Below are positions 51,649-60,847 of a stretch of DNA of 64,000 nt, in pieces. Each line of letters opens with the position of its first letter. Positions within the stretch are counted from its first letter, which is position 1. Made by a program: the position numbers and the translations under genes. The notes under the pieces were generated by a model that was not told the origin of the DNA, did no database searches, and saw only the letters and a program-made list of their open reading frames with translations. This DNA comes from Barnesiella propionica (GTDB lineage Bacteria > Bacteroidota > Bacteroidia > Bacteroidales > Barnesiellaceae), in contig NZ_JAOQJK010000012.1 of assembly GCF_025567045.1 (NCBI RefSeq), forward strand, positions 10,665 to 74,664. The letters run 5' to 3'.

Positions 51649-54231
51649 ATGGCTAAAATATACTCTAAAGGTTCAGAGTGGAGAAAATGGGATTTACATT
51701 TTCACACGCCGTCTTCCTATGATTATAAAGACAATAGTGTAACTAATCAAGACATTATTGATTCGCTTATAATGAAGGATATAGCTGTTGTTGCTATAAC
51801 AGACCACCACATTATAGATATTCCCCGAATTACAGACCTTAAGAAATTAGCCACTGAAAGTTTATTGGGAGAGATAACCATATTGCCCGGTATTGAATTT
51901 TTATCTGATGCGAGAGGTTCAGAACCTTTACATTTTATTGGGATTTTCCATGAAGATGCAGATATTGAATATATATGGGGACAGATAGAAAATAAAACTT
52001 CTTTATGTGAAATTAAAAGAGATGGAAAACAACCTAATGAAGTTTATTGCGACTTTGCAGATACAGTTAAACTGATTCATGAATTAGGTGGTATTGTATC
52101 TATACATGCAGGACAAAAGCATGGTAGTGTTGAGTGTATAACCAATTCATTACCACACACACAAGCGCAAAAAAAAGACATTGCTCATATAGTTGATATA
52201 TATGAATTAGGCAAAGAATCTGACCAAGGAGGATATAACACAGTTGTTTTTCCTGCAATAGATAAGATATTGCCTATGATTATCTGTTCTGACAATCATA
52301 ATGCAAAAGACTATGTACACAAACAAAATTGCTGGATAAAAGCTGACCCGACTTTCAATGGATTATTACAAATTATTTATGAGCCAAAAGAGCGGGTAAG
52401 GATTCAAGAAAATAACCCTAAGTTTGATTTTGAAAAATCGCCTTTTACAGATATAGAGGTCAAGGAAAAAACTGTTATTTTCAATGACCCTGTTGATAAT
52501 ATTTATTTCGACCCATGCAAAATATACTTGAATAGCAACTTAATATCTATTATTGGTGGCAGAGGTACAGGGAAAAGCATTTTGGTCGATTACATAGCAA
52601 GGGGATTAGGTAAAGAAAATACAAAAGCATATTCTGTTTCGAAGGATGTTTCTGTTTACAGGCAAACATCCTTACGGGAAAATACACAAGAATTTAATTT
52701 AGGGGATAGTCCCAATATTCCTTTCTTGTATATATCTCAAAGCCAAATAAAGGAACTGGTTTCTGACAAAGTGAGATTTACCCAAAATATAAGGGAAACG
52801 ATTGGTGTAACTGATGAATACGCTCCAAATCCTGAATATAGAGAAAAGGCAGAAGATGTTACGAATGAGTATTTTAGGGTTGTAAAAATTTTGGATGCCA
52901 ACGAAACAACCAGTACGGCTAAAAAAGAAAAAATCCGTGCAGACATAAAGAGAAATAAGGAGCTTATAGCCAATGTAACGTCGGAGGAGAATAAGCCAAA
53001 GCTGGAAAATTATCAGAAGGTTTTAACTAAATTGGAAAACATAAATCTTTGGTTAAGTCGTATCAATAAATTGAAGCAAACGACATTATCCAGTAAAGAA
53101 AGTATTAATCAAGAAATTTCATCTATAAACCACGATTTAGGGGCAAATTCGGGATGGAATATCCCCTTGTTAAATGCAGACGATACAATCCGCTACATAG
53201 ATACGGAACTATTACCTAAAATTATTACCAGCCAAGAGGAGGTACAGAAAGAGATAGACTTAACAAAAGCTGCTTTTAAAGACTTTCAAGGAGATTTAAG
53301 TACGTTGCTCAATAATATAGGAGAGTTTCAAAATAAGGTTTCTGCGTTAGAACGGGATTTGGCTGTTATTGAGGAGGAAGAAAGAAAATTTCAAGAGATT
53401 AAAACTTCATGGTTCAAAGATTTAGGGGACGCTATCAAGAAATCTATTGACGACTATACAACTCTGATTTCAAATAAATGGCAAAAATTCAAAGAAGGTT
53501 ATGATGGGATGCGACCTGATATGAAGGAACTACTGGCTACCATTCTAAATAAAGACGAATTAGATGTTGTTGTAAACATACGATTCGATAAAGATGTTAT
53601 ATACAATCATCTTTTGGATAGACTTGATAAAAGAAGCTATAATATAGATAGACTAAAAGATAGTCTCCAAATAGAAACAATAGAAGATTATTTTAATTTT
53701 ATTCAGCAATCAGCGGATAAAACCAACTTGTTTAGTGATTCTATTACAAATTTAGTTAGAGGTTACTTGCCTGATTTATTGTTTAAAAAATATAACTCCT
53801 TTATATCGCATGAGATAGTTGTTACATCAAAAGGAAAACCTATTACTAAATTATCACATGGGCAACAAGGAACTATATTTTTGAGATTGCAGTTAGCTTC
53901 CCGTGCTTTTAGTGAAACTATAATTTACGACCAACCCGAAGATGACCTTGATAATGATTTTATTATGAGGGATTTGGTTGATATATTTAGAAAGATAAAA
54001 CGATATAGACAAGTAGTAATAGTATCCCATAATGCTAACTTAGTTGTAAATGCTGATTCTGAACAAATTATAATTGCTGAAAATATTGATGGAGTGTTGA
54101 AGTACACGTCTGGTTCACTTGAAAATCCGATAATTAATGAAAGAATTTGTGCGATTTTGGAAGGTGGCAAAAATGCGTTTTTAAGTCGCGAGCAAAAATA
54201 TCACTTAAATGTTCCCGTGATTATAAGTTAA
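51649..54231 (+). CDS. PHP-domain and ABC-type ATPase fusion (TrlF-like), probable defence protein
   Basis: The 860-residue protein has an N-terminal PHP phosphoesterase domain: DLHFHTPSS with His17 and His19, AITDHHIID, GIEFLS, SIHAGQKH and CSDNHNAKD provide the metal ligands. An SMC/Rad50-like ATPase follows, with Walker A GGRGTGKS (about 303-310), a long coiled coil (about 390-620), signature LSHGQQG (about 735-741), Walker B with YDQPEDDLDND (about 760-770) and the switch VSHNANLVV. This matches the TrlF family, grouped with defence ATPases. It has its own promoter and terminator, and its A+T-rich composition differs from the GC-richer tra and mob genes on both sides. That fits a cargo insertion between the DUF3945-topB pair and mobC. 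Confidence 0.82.
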   Translation: MAKIYSKGSEWRKWDLHFHTPSSYDYKDNSVTNQDIIDSLIMKDIAVVAITDHHIIDIPRITDLKKLATESLLGEITILPGIEFLSDARGSEPLHFIGIFHEDADIEYIWGQIENKTSLCEIKRDGKQPNEVYCDFADTVKLIHELGGIVSIHAGQKHGSVECITNSLPHTQAQKKDIAHIVDIYELGKESDQGGYNTVVFPAIDKILPMIICSDNHNAKDYVHKQNCWIKADPTFNGLLQIIYEPKERVRIQENNPKFDFEKSPFTDIEVKEKTVIFNDPVDNIYFDPCKIYLNSNLISIIGGRGTGKSILVDYIARGLGKENTKAYSVSKDVSVYRQTSLRENTQEFNLGDSPNIPFLYISQSQIKELVSDKVRFTQNIRETIGVTDEYAPNPEYREKAEDVTNEYFRVVKILDANETTSTAKKEKIRADIKRNKELIANVTSEENKPKLENYQKVLTKLENINLWLSRINKLKQTTLSSKESINQEISSINHDLGANSGWNIPLLNADDTIRYIDTELLPKIITSQEEVQKEIDLTKAAFKDFQGDLSTLLNNIGEFQNKVSALERDLAVIEEEERKFQEIKTSWFKDLGDAIKKSIDDYTTLISNKWQKFKEGYDGMRPDMKELLATILNKDELDVVVNIRFDKDVIYNHLLDRLDKRSYNIDRLKDSLQIETIEDYFNFIQQSADKTNLFSDSITNLVRGYLPDLLFKKYNSFISHEIVVTSKGKPITKLSHGQQGTIFLRLQLASRAFSETIIYDQPEDDLDNDFIMRDLVDIFRKIKRYRQVVIVSHNANLVVNADSEQIIIAENIDGVLKYTSGSLENPIINERICAILEGGKNAFLSREQKYHLNVPVIIS

Positions 54232-54233
54232 AT

Positions 54234-54262
54234 AATTAGAGCCGCAAAATTGCGGCTCTAAT
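54234..54262. terminator. bidirectional terminator between PHP-ATPase gene and mobC
   Basis: TTAGAGCCGCAA pairs with TTGCGGCTCTAA around AA, with T runs on the plus-strand side. The two genes converge here. Confidence 0.75.
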
Positions 54263-54267
54263 TATTT

Positions 54268-56280
54268 TTAGTCTTCCTCCTTTGGCAACAAGTGGCAAAG
54301 TTCGGGGTCGTCCTTAATACGTTGTATCTCATCCTCAACTATCTGTTTTGCCTCGGCTTTGATACGTTCGTAATTCTGTTGTATCATTTCTTTCATCCTA
54401 TCGACACCGTTCTCGTCGGTAAAATCGGCAATGACGGGTATTTTCTTATAAGCCTTCGTTTCGGCGGCTACCCGCTCGTTATCGACCACAATTTCGGCGT
54501 GGAAAATCTTTTGTTCTATCCGTTCGTCGAAATTATCCGCTACCGCGCCGACAAACATCCCCTGCGTAAGATTGGAAATTTTAGAGGCGGGTATCAGGCT
54601 ATCCATTTGCGTAGAAATGGAAGTCGATTTATCGTTGCGGTTTATCGTCATGGATTGCCGCTTTTGAAGCACCTTCCCAAAGCGGTCAGACAAGGTTTTT
54701 GCCGTATCGCCGACCACCTGCCCACTAAAGATATTTCCTACCGTGTTCATCACTACGGCGGCTTCCTTGTCGCCGTAGTCGCGCTTTAGCTGTGAAAAGT
54801 CCTGAAAGCCGAGGAGCACGGCAACTTTGTTGCTTCGGGCGGTAGCTATCAGGTTATCCAACCCCTTAAAATATATCGTCGGCAACTCGTCTATGACAAC
54901 CGAACTTTTTAGCTGCCCTTTCTTGTTTATCAATTTCACAATACGGCTGTTATACAATCCCAATGCCGCACCATAGATATTTTGGCGGTCGGGATTATTG
55001 CCTACGACAAGTATTTTCGGCTCTGCGGGGTTGTTTATATCCAACGAAAATTCGTCGCCCGACATAACCCAATACAGTGCGGGGGAAATCATACGCGAAA
55101 GCGGGATTTTCGCCGATGCTATCTGCCCCTGTAATTGGTCGGCAGCACCTCCCAGCCACGCATCCATAAAGGGAGAAAGGTAGTTTTCCAACTCCGGGTA
55201 CGAAGTCAGAATCGGAAAAATCTTCTCGTAGGGTTTGTTCAAAAACTCGATGGCGTGCGGGAACGAACAATACTTGCCGTCTTTGTAAATCCGCAAATAC
55301 CATATAATAGCGGCGAAAAGGATAATCGGCGATTCGACAAAGAAATCGCCCTGCTTGGAAACCCACGTGCGATTAAGGTTAAGCATAATCGTATAGCTGG
55401 ATTCGTAGGCATCCGAAATATCATCCATGAACGAAGGATTAATCGGATTACAACGGTGCGAACGTGAAGGGTCGTCGAAATTGATTACATAAAACGTCGG
55501 GGTTATCTCGTAACCCTCGCGGTTATTAAGCAAATGATTGTAGGCAATCGTCGAAAGGTCGGGGAATTTGAAGTCGTAAATATAAGCACTAAATCCCTTC
55601 TCTATCTGCTGTTTAATGTAGCTGTTTACGATTGCATAGGACTTGCCGCTACCGGGAGTTCCTAAAACAATCGAAGCACGGAACGGATTAACGACATTTA
55701 CCCAGCCGTTATTCCATTTCTTTTTATAGTAGAAGCGGGTCGGCAGATTTACAGAATAATCGTTTGCCAAAAGGCGGGTTTCCTGCATAAAACTTTCATT
55801 CTCCGTGTTGAAAACGTCGTCGAACATATTGTTTTTCAAGAGGCGCGACATCCATATACCGCCCATAAGCAAAAGAATATAGCCGAAGGTCATCGTAAAT
55901 ATGTATAGTCCCATGTTGCCCTCTGCCGGGAACGGCAGGGCGAGTAACCACCAATTAAGGAAAAACAGGATAAAGCCCGCCGAGAGGCAGACAATGATTT
56001 TCGACCAAGTTATCTTCTCGTCCTTAACGCCCCGTGTTCCCAAACAGGACAGGGCAAGGAATACCACCGCAAAAAGTTTCGTCCAGAGTATCGAGGTAAA
56101 CAGTCCGGCGGTGCGGTTAAAATTCATCAGGATTTTATCGACCACGCCGATATTGAACCCCAAGCCGTATATCGCTTCGTAGCAGAACCAATAAATATTT
56201 ATCACTACGAACAGTATTGAAAGCGCACGCATAAAGTCCATAACCTTAGCCAATCCGCGCAAATCATCTTCATTTTGCAT
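54268..56280 (-). CDS. mobC: type IV coupling protein MobC (VirD4/TraG-like)
   Basis: The 670-residue protein has N-terminal membrane helices (about 15-35, 60-80, 90-115 and 125-145), then Walker A VLGTPGSGKSYAI. This is followed by YDFKFPDLSTIAYNHLL, VVIDELPTIYFKGLD (Walker B) and LLGFQDFSQLKRDYGDKEAA. It links the relaxosome to the transfer channel at the inner membrane and pumps DNA. It lies in the mobA-mobB-mobC order on the minus strand, the CTnDOT arrangement. Confidence 0.92.
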   Translation of the reverse strand: MQNEDDLRGLAKVMDFMRALSILFVVINIYWFCYEAIYGLGFNIGVVDKILMNFNRTAGLFTSILWTKLFAVVFLALSCLGTRGVKDEKITWSKIIVCLSAGFILFFLNWWLLALPFPAEGNMGLYIFTMTFGYILLLMGGIWMSRLLKNNMFDDVFNTENESFMQETRLLANDYSVNLPTRFYYKKKWNNGWVNVVNPFRASIVLGTPGSGKSYAIVNSYIKQQIEKGFSAYIYDFKFPDLSTIAYNHLLNNREGYEITPTFYVINFDDPSRSHRCNPINPSFMDDISDAYESSYTIMLNLNRTWVSKQGDFFVESPIILFAAIIWYLRIYKDGKYCSFPHAIEFLNKPYEKIFPILTSYPELENYLSPFMDAWLGGAADQLQGQIASAKIPLSRMISPALYWVMSGDEFSLDINNPAEPKILVVGNNPDRQNIYGAALGLYNSRIVKLINKKGQLKSSVVIDELPTIYFKGLDNLIATARSNKVAVLLGFQDFSQLKRDYGDKEAAVVMNTVGNIFSGQVVGDTAKTLSDRFGKVLQKRQSMTINRNDKSTSISTQMDSLIPASKISNLTQGMFVGAVADNFDERIEQKIFHAEIVVDNERVAAETKAYKKIPVIADFTDENGVDRMKEMIQQNYERIKAEAKQIVEDEIQRIKDDPELCHLLPKEED

Positions 56281-56343
56281 AATCTTAAAAATTAAATTGT
56301 TGATTTTTTACAGTTAAAAAAATAATAGAAGGCACTGTGTGCT

Positions 56344-57591
56344 TTACATCTGCCTACCATACCGCCGTTTCTTTTTCTTGCGGCGTTTGGGTTGAGGCAA
56401 GTTGTTTTCCTGACCTCCCGCATCGGGAGTAAGGATAGAGAACAGGCTGCCCGCTGCATCGCCGATGCCTGACAGGTCGGGTGTCTGCTGTTTCGTGGAA
56501 TCATCGGGAACCGGAGCGTTTGGAATATCCTGTACGGGCTTTTGTTGCGGATAATCCGCAAAGCGTTCGTTCAGCGCATTTGCCGAGAACTCTTTACCGA
56601 GGCGCGAACCGTTCAATACCGTGCGGCTGTTGTGGTCGATGAAAGTAGCCCCATAGATGCGCCCTGCATCGTTACGGCGGAGTACCATATCAATACCCTT
56701 ATCGCGTAAAGCTGTCCGCAGGTCGTTTTCGGTGTGGGCAGATTTAAGGGCTTCGGCGACGATGCCTTTTGTCCCCGCCGTCGAGCGGTCGGCTTTGATA
56801 GCTTCGCCCGATTTCCGCATACCTTCCTCCAAGTGGGCTACGCCTGATTTCTTACCGAACAGGGAAGATTTCAGCGGTTTGCCTACACGGTTGCCGTCCG
56901 CATCGAGCGCGGAGTAAACCAAACCTGTGTACTTATGCCCTTTGTTGTCGCCCTCTACCTTTTCTACCCCTACATTATATAAGGATAAAAGGGCGCGGTA
57001 CTCGGCAAAGGATTGGAAACGGTACATTTCCGAAAGCGGCTTAATAACGTTACCGACCTGCGTTTTAAGGTTTCCGGCTGAAACGTCCACCGGGGCAAGC
57101 TGCCACGCTTCGCCCTGCTTCTGCCCTTTGGCGGGTATCAGGTTAAATTCCGATTCCAACTGCTGTACGATACGGTTGCTGCGGTCTTTCTCGAACTTGT
57201 CGGGAACGAGCGAACCGTCGGTCTTCACACGGGTAGTAACCAAGTGGATATGCTGGCGGTCTATATCTTCGTGTTTGAAAATCATATAGGGTTGCCCGCC
57301 ATAGCCCAAGCGTTCAAGGTACTGCCGCCCGATGTAGGCAAGCTGTGCATCGGTCAGCTTGTCGTCCGGGTGCGGATTCAGCGAAATATGTACGACGGGC
57401 TTTTTCGTTCGCTTATGTGAAGGCATAAACCGCTCGAAATCTTCCACACAATCGTAGGCATTAAACCGTCCGTCGGCAGGTTCAAGGACTAAATTACATC
57501 CCAGAATTTTGCCTAACCCTTCATCGACTTTCTGCTGATTGTATGCCAATGCGCCGTACAAATTGCTACCGTGATTGATTTTTGCGACCAT
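56344..57591 (-). CDS. mobB: relaxase MobB
   Basis: The 415-residue protein begins MVAKINHGSNLYGALAYNQQ, typical of Bacteroidetes MobB relaxases. VVHISLNPHPDDKLTDAQLA and the metal-binding HIDR-type motif YMIFKHEDIDRQHIHLVTTR (HIH) are in place. It nicks one strand at oriT and stays bound to the 5' end. The C-terminus is basic (KRRKKKKRRYGRQM). It starts four bases after mobA, and mobC follows 63 bases downstream. Confidence 0.9.
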   Translation of the reverse strand: MVAKINHGSNLYGALAYNQQKVDEGLGKILGCNLVLEPADGRFNAYDCVEDFERFMPSHKRTKKPVVHISLNPHPDDKLTDAQLAYIGRQYLERLGYGGQPYMIFKHEDIDRQHIHLVTTRVKTDGSLVPDKFEKDRSNRIVQQLESEFNLIPAKGQKQGEAWQLAPVDVSAGNLKTQVGNVIKPLSEMYRFQSFAEYRALLSLYNVGVEKVEGDNKGHKYTGLVYSALDADGNRVGKPLKSSLFGKKSGVAHLEEGMRKSGEAIKADRSTAGTKGIVAEALKSAHTENDLRTALRDKGIDMVLRRNDAGRIYGATFIDHNSRTVLNGSRLGKEFSANALNERFADYPQQKPVQDIPNAPVPDDSTKQQTPDLSGIGDAAGSLFSILTPDAGGQENNLPQPKRRKKKKRRYGRQM

Positions 57592-57595
57592 TCAG

Positions 57596-58024
57596 CTACC
57601 GGATTTTAGCCTTAAAATCCTCGCATAAAGCCAGCACTTCGCGCCCGATTTTCGACAATTCGATTGTATGTTGCTCCAATTTATAGAGCAACGACAAGGC
57701 TTTTTTCTCCCCGAAAGTCGTGTGAAGCTGCTTAACGGTTTGGTTGTAATTGACACCGACGGCACGTATCTGCCCGTAAAAAGCGGTCAGCTTCGATACA
57801 AATTCAGCCGTCGAAGCATCGGTTTTTACCACACGGAACTCGTCGCCGAAGATGCGGGCGGCAATGAAACCGGATAGCGAAGCGAGGGCGGACTGCTCAA
57901 ACATGGCGAGGAACTCGGCGTGTTGCACGTCGGTCAGGTTCACGGTCAGGCGGTGTGTCGCCGGGTCGTTCTTCGGGGGTCTGCCCCCTTTACCCCGTTT
58001 GCGGGGCGGATTCTTTTCATTCAT
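57596..58024 (-). CDS. mobA: relaxosome accessory protein MobA
   Basis: The 142-residue basic protein starts MNEKNPPRKRGKGGRPPKND and has a ribbon-helix-helix-like segment (HRLTVNLTDVQHAEFLAMFE). The end, AVGVNYNQTVKQLHTTF followed by a helical tail, is the conserved region of plasmid mobilisation accessory proteins. It helps the relaxase recognise oriT. It is the first gene of the minus-strand mob operon and faces the candidate oriT. Confidence 0.88.
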   Translation of the reverse strand: MNEKNPPRKRGKGGRPPKNDPATHRLTVNLTDVQHAEFLAMFEQSALASLSGFIAARIFGDEFRVVKTDASTAEFVSKLTAFYGQIRAVGVNYNQTVKQLHTTFGEKKALSLLYKLEQHTIELSKIGREVLALCEDFKAKIR

Positions 58025-58026
58025 AA

Positions 58027-58041
58027 CTGATTTTTTTAGTG
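58027..58041 (-). repeat. CACTAAAAAAATCAG repeat, copy 3
   Basis: On the minus strand the repeat ends two bases before the mobA ATG. Confidence 0.7.
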
Positions 58042-58740
58042 GTTGAAAAATCTGTTACGCGAGGCTCGCCGACATCATCAAGCTGCCGACTTCGGAGGTC
58101 AGCGTGAAGCTCCCGGCAGGGCAAGAGGTTGAGTGCTGCAAAACTTGTTTTGCGATGCAATCAACACATCTTGCTATTTGCCAAAATGCAAATGGTTTTC
58201 CCGCAGCGGGAAAAGATTTACCCCAATATTCAAAGGGTAAATTTTTGCATCCGCCGGGGGCTTTGGGAGAGGGGAATCCCAACCTTAAAAATACCCCGAA
58301 CCCGGCGCGTAACATTTCATGCTGCAAAGTTATCGCCTTATTCAATGCGCTGTATATCAAACATCAACGCCACTCGAAGCCAGAAGCGACCACCACCCGG
58401 AAACATGATGCAAGTACCAAAAAGAAGGCTTTAATTTGCCGTCAGAAAATCAATAATGACGTATCCCTCCGCGTCAATATGCAGCCGGATAATTAAAGAA
58501 ATGGAAAGCCGGATAGTTGATTTTGTACTGTCGTATTGTTGTGCTGTCGTACTGAAATACTGTCGTACCGAAACAATGCTGTGTACCAGCAGGGATTCGG
58601 ATAAGCAAAAAAGAAAATAAACAGATTATCAGACAGGCAAATCACTGAACCGGCAATCATGTATTTATGGATTGATTAGAAACAGTACCGCTTTGACGGT
58701 GCATTGAAACAGAGTATCAACAAATTAAAAAAACAGAAAA
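58042..58740. other. candidate oriT region between divergent mobA and traA
   Basis: A 700-base non-coding stretch, where elements of this family carry oriT. It holds GCAAAACTTGTTTTGC (58136-58151), a palindrome of GCAAAAC and GTTTTGC arms, and TTTTCCCGC-A-GCGGGAAAA (58196-58214), a perfect 9-base palindrome. It also has a Gly-type G-rich block at 58254-58275 and a 20-base sequence (58368-58387) repeated inside the TraC/D-like gene. ORFs on both strands (58055-58360, 58104-58496) are probably not genes. The nic site cannot be located by eye. Confidence 0.55.
58368..58387 (+). repeat. 20-base direct repeat, copy 1
   Basis: CGCCACTCGAAGCCAGAAGC, followed by one variable base and ACCAC, recurs at 60124-60143 in the same orientation. 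Confidence 0.8.
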
Positions 58741-59511
58741 ATGGAAAAGCAAGCAAGTAAAAAAGAACCGAAGTATGTAGCGTTCTCAACCCAAAAGGGC
58801 GGTGCGGGTAAAACCACCCTGACCGTTTTAGTCGCAAGCTACCTGCATTATGCAAAAGATTACAAGGTAGCGGTAATCGACTGCGATTTCCCGCAGCACT
58901 CAATCCACGAAATGAGGGAGCGGGATTTTAAGATGGTCGAGAACGACGAGTTTTACAAAGGCATGGCTTACGAACAGATTACCAAGTTGGGTGGTAAGAA
59001 ATTCTACCCCATTGTGGAGAGCAGCCCGCAGGAAGCCTTAAACGATGCAGATGCGCTTTGCGGGCAGGAAGAATACGATTATATCTTCTTCGACCTGCCC
59101 GGAACACTCAACAACAAAGATTTGGTCGTTGCTCTTGCCAACATGGATTATATCGTCGCGCCTATTGCCGCCGACAGGGTGGTTATGGAAAGTACGCTTA
59201 ACTACCTGATTTCCGTAAGGGATAACATCGTAAATACGGGTAAGACCAACATTAAAGCCATGTACCTGCTTTGGAACATGGTAGACGGGCGGGAGAAATC
59301 CGAACTATACGAAATTTACGAGGGGGTTATTAAGGAGTTGGATTTTCCCGTCCTTAAAACCTTTATCCCGAACAGCCTGCGTTTCCGCCGGGAGCAATCC
59401 GAATCCCGCCGACCGCTGTTCCGCTCCACTCTGTTCCCTGTGGATAAGAGCCTGATTAAAGGCAGCAACATCGACGCGCTGGCTGACGAACTGCTCGAAC
59501 TCTTAATGTAA
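58741..59511 (+). CDS. traA: conjugative transfer ATPase TraA (ParA-like)
   Basis: The 256-residue ParA/MinD-type protein has the deviant Walker A STQKGGAGKTT (Lys19 and Lys24), AVIDCDFPQHS (Walker A') and YIFFDLPGTLNNK (Walker B). It is the first gene of the transfer operon in CTnDOT-type elements and may position the machinery or the DNA. The next gene follows after six bases. Confidence 0.9.
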   Translation: MEKQASKKEPKYVAFSTQKGGAGKTTLTVLVASYLHYAKDYKVAVIDCDFPQHSIHEMRERDFKMVENDEFYKGMAYEQITKLGGKKFYPIVESSPQEALNDADALCGQEEYDYIFFDLPGTLNNKDLVVALANMDYIVAPIAADRVVMESTLNYLISVRDNIVNTGKTNIKAMYLLWNMVDGREKSELYEIYEGVIKELDFPVLKTFIPNSLRFRREQSESRRPLFRSTLFPVDKSLIKGSNIDALADELLELLM

Positions 59512-59517
59512 TGCGCT

Positions 59518-59943
59518 ATGGCTAAAAGAGTAGATACAACGGGCTTGGATGCCGACTTTGTAATCAATCAGGCGAAACCGAGCAACCGGGAAAAGGAGTT
59601 GAAACCTTATGACCCGTCCGCTTCCGAACCTGCGCCTGTCGAGGAACCGGAACAGCTACCGGAATCTCCGGCAGAACAGAAAGAACCACCCAAGCGAAAG
59701 CGGAACCAGTCGGCAAATTATAAGGAAACATTTTTGAAACGCAATGAGATTAAGACTCGCCAATGCGTCTATATCAGCTACGATGTTCATGCGAAGATTG
59801 CAAAACTCGTCCGGGCTTTGGTCGATACCGGAAACGAAATAAGTGTCGGCGGCTATATCGACACGGTTTTGAACGAGCATTTGCAACAGCATAAAGAAGA
59901 AATAAACGAATTGTACCGCCAACGTGAAGGCGACTTAATCTAA
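59518..59943 (+). CDS. conjugative transfer protein, DUF3408 (TraB-like)
   Basis: The 141-residue protein has a disordered acidic/proline N-terminus (about 15-60: PSASEPAPVEEPEQLPESPA) and a C-terminal RHH-like DUF3408 domain with TRQCVYISYDVHAKIAKLVR, VGGYIDTVLNEHLQQH and KEEINELYR. By position it corresponds to TraB (or TraC) of CTnDOT. It is likely to bind DNA next to TraA, as ParB-type partners do, but this is inference. Confidence 0.82.
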   Translation: MAKRVDTTGLDADFVINQAKPSNREKELKPYDPSASEPAPVEEPEQLPESPAEQKEPPKRKRNQSANYKETFLKRNEIKTRQCVYISYDVHAKIAKLVRALVDTGNEISVGGYIDTVLNEHLQQHKEEINELYRQREGDLI

Positions 59944-59952
59944 TGTAAGGAT

Positions 59953-60690
59953 ATGGAAAAGTATTTTATCGGGGCAATTCTGCTCTACGCGCTTATTGTC
60001 GCCTGTTACATGGTTTGGGAACGGTCGGTAAAACGGAAGAAAAATGCGGCGCGGAAAAAGGGGTATAACCCTTTTAAGCCTTCCCCGAAAGAGGATATAG
60101 TCGGCAAAAGCAAATTTACCATGCGCCACTCGAAGCCAGAAGCTACCACGCTGGAAATGAGCGAAAAAGCAATAGAAAACCACGCTATATTTGCAGACGT
60201 GAACGCACAAGCTGCCGCAGAAATTCCTTCGGGAAATGTCCTGCCAGCCGAGAGGGAACAGGTAGAAACGTCCGGTCATACGGCGGATAATTCCGGTGAA
60301 GAAATAGATATAGTTATCGAAAACGAGCCGGAGGGGGAATTTGAAACCGATGATGAGGATTTAGACACTTGGGAAAGCGAGGCGGCAGAGGACGAAACCG
60401 CAAGTAGCCGGGCTACGGGCATCGGCTTCGACGACCTTGCCGGGGTGGTGCAAACGGTGGGGAACGCCGAAAACGCCACTACCGAAGAAAGGGAAGAAGC
60501 CGGGCGGGTGCTTGCCGAGATACGAAAGACCGAGATATTCGGGCAACTTGTATCGGACGAGCCGAAAAAGAAAGAAGTCGTTTCCAACCTTATGGACGAT
60601 TATTTCTCCGCCTACTATCGTCAGCGGGAAGCCTACCCCGAACCGACGGTAAAAGCCCCTGCCAATTTCAATGTACGCAGTATGGCGTAA
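59953..60690 (+). CDS. conjugative transfer protein, DUF4122 (TraC/TraD-like)
   Basis: The 245-residue protein has one N-terminal membrane helix (IGAILLYALIVACYMVWERS), a basic stretch (KRKKNAARKK) and a long acidic middle (about 110-150). A conserved C-terminal part contains EREEAGRVLAEIRKTEIFGQ and MDDYFSAYYRQREAYPEP. It fits DUF4122 proteins in this place of tra operons. The 20-base repeat shared with the oriT region falls within its codons for MRHSKPEATT. Confidence 0.75.
   Translation: MEKYFIGAILLYALIVACYMVWERSVKRKKNAARKKGYNPFKPSPKEDIVGKSKFTMRHSKPEATTLEMSEKAIENHAIFADVNAQAAAEIPSGNVLPAEREQVETSGHTADNSGEEIDIVIENEPEGEFETDDEDLDTWESEAAEDETASSRATGIGFDDLAGVVQTVGNAENATTEEREEAGRVLAEIRKTEIFGQLVSDEPKKKEVVSNLMDDYFSAYYRQREAYPEPTVKAPANFNVRSMA
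60124..60143 (+). repeat. 20-base direct repeat, copy 2
   Basis: Identical to 58368-58387. It encodes RHSKPEA in the DUF4122 protein. Confidence 0.8.
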
Positions 60691-60756
60691 ATGTAAAACA
60701 GATTAAAAGTAACGGAAATGAAAGAACGAGATTACGGATAGCTACGCGCTACCGAC

Positions 60757-60771
60757 CACTAAAAAAATCAG
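60757..60771 (+). repeat. CACTAAAAAAATCAG repeat, copy 4
   Basis: It lies 76 bases before the traE ATG; the sequence after it (GAGAATAAAAAGTAAACA) resembles that after copy 1. Confidence 0.7.
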
Positions 60772-60847
60772 AGAATAAAAAGTAAACAAAAATCCCGGCG
60801 GTAAGGGGGAATCATCCCACCCCCTGCCGCCTTAAATTAAAAAAGCA

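Noticed and set aside
58055..58496. Two opposing ORFs of about 100-130 codons in the mobA-traA gap
   Set aside because: They overlap each other on opposite strands, have odd composition (Cys- and Pro-rich) and cover the palindromes of the candidate oriT. They are better explained as non-coding DNA.
47587..60771. The four CACTAAAAAAATCAG copies as a CRISPR array
   Set aside because: The copies are kilobases apart, on both strands and without regular spacers, so they are not an array.
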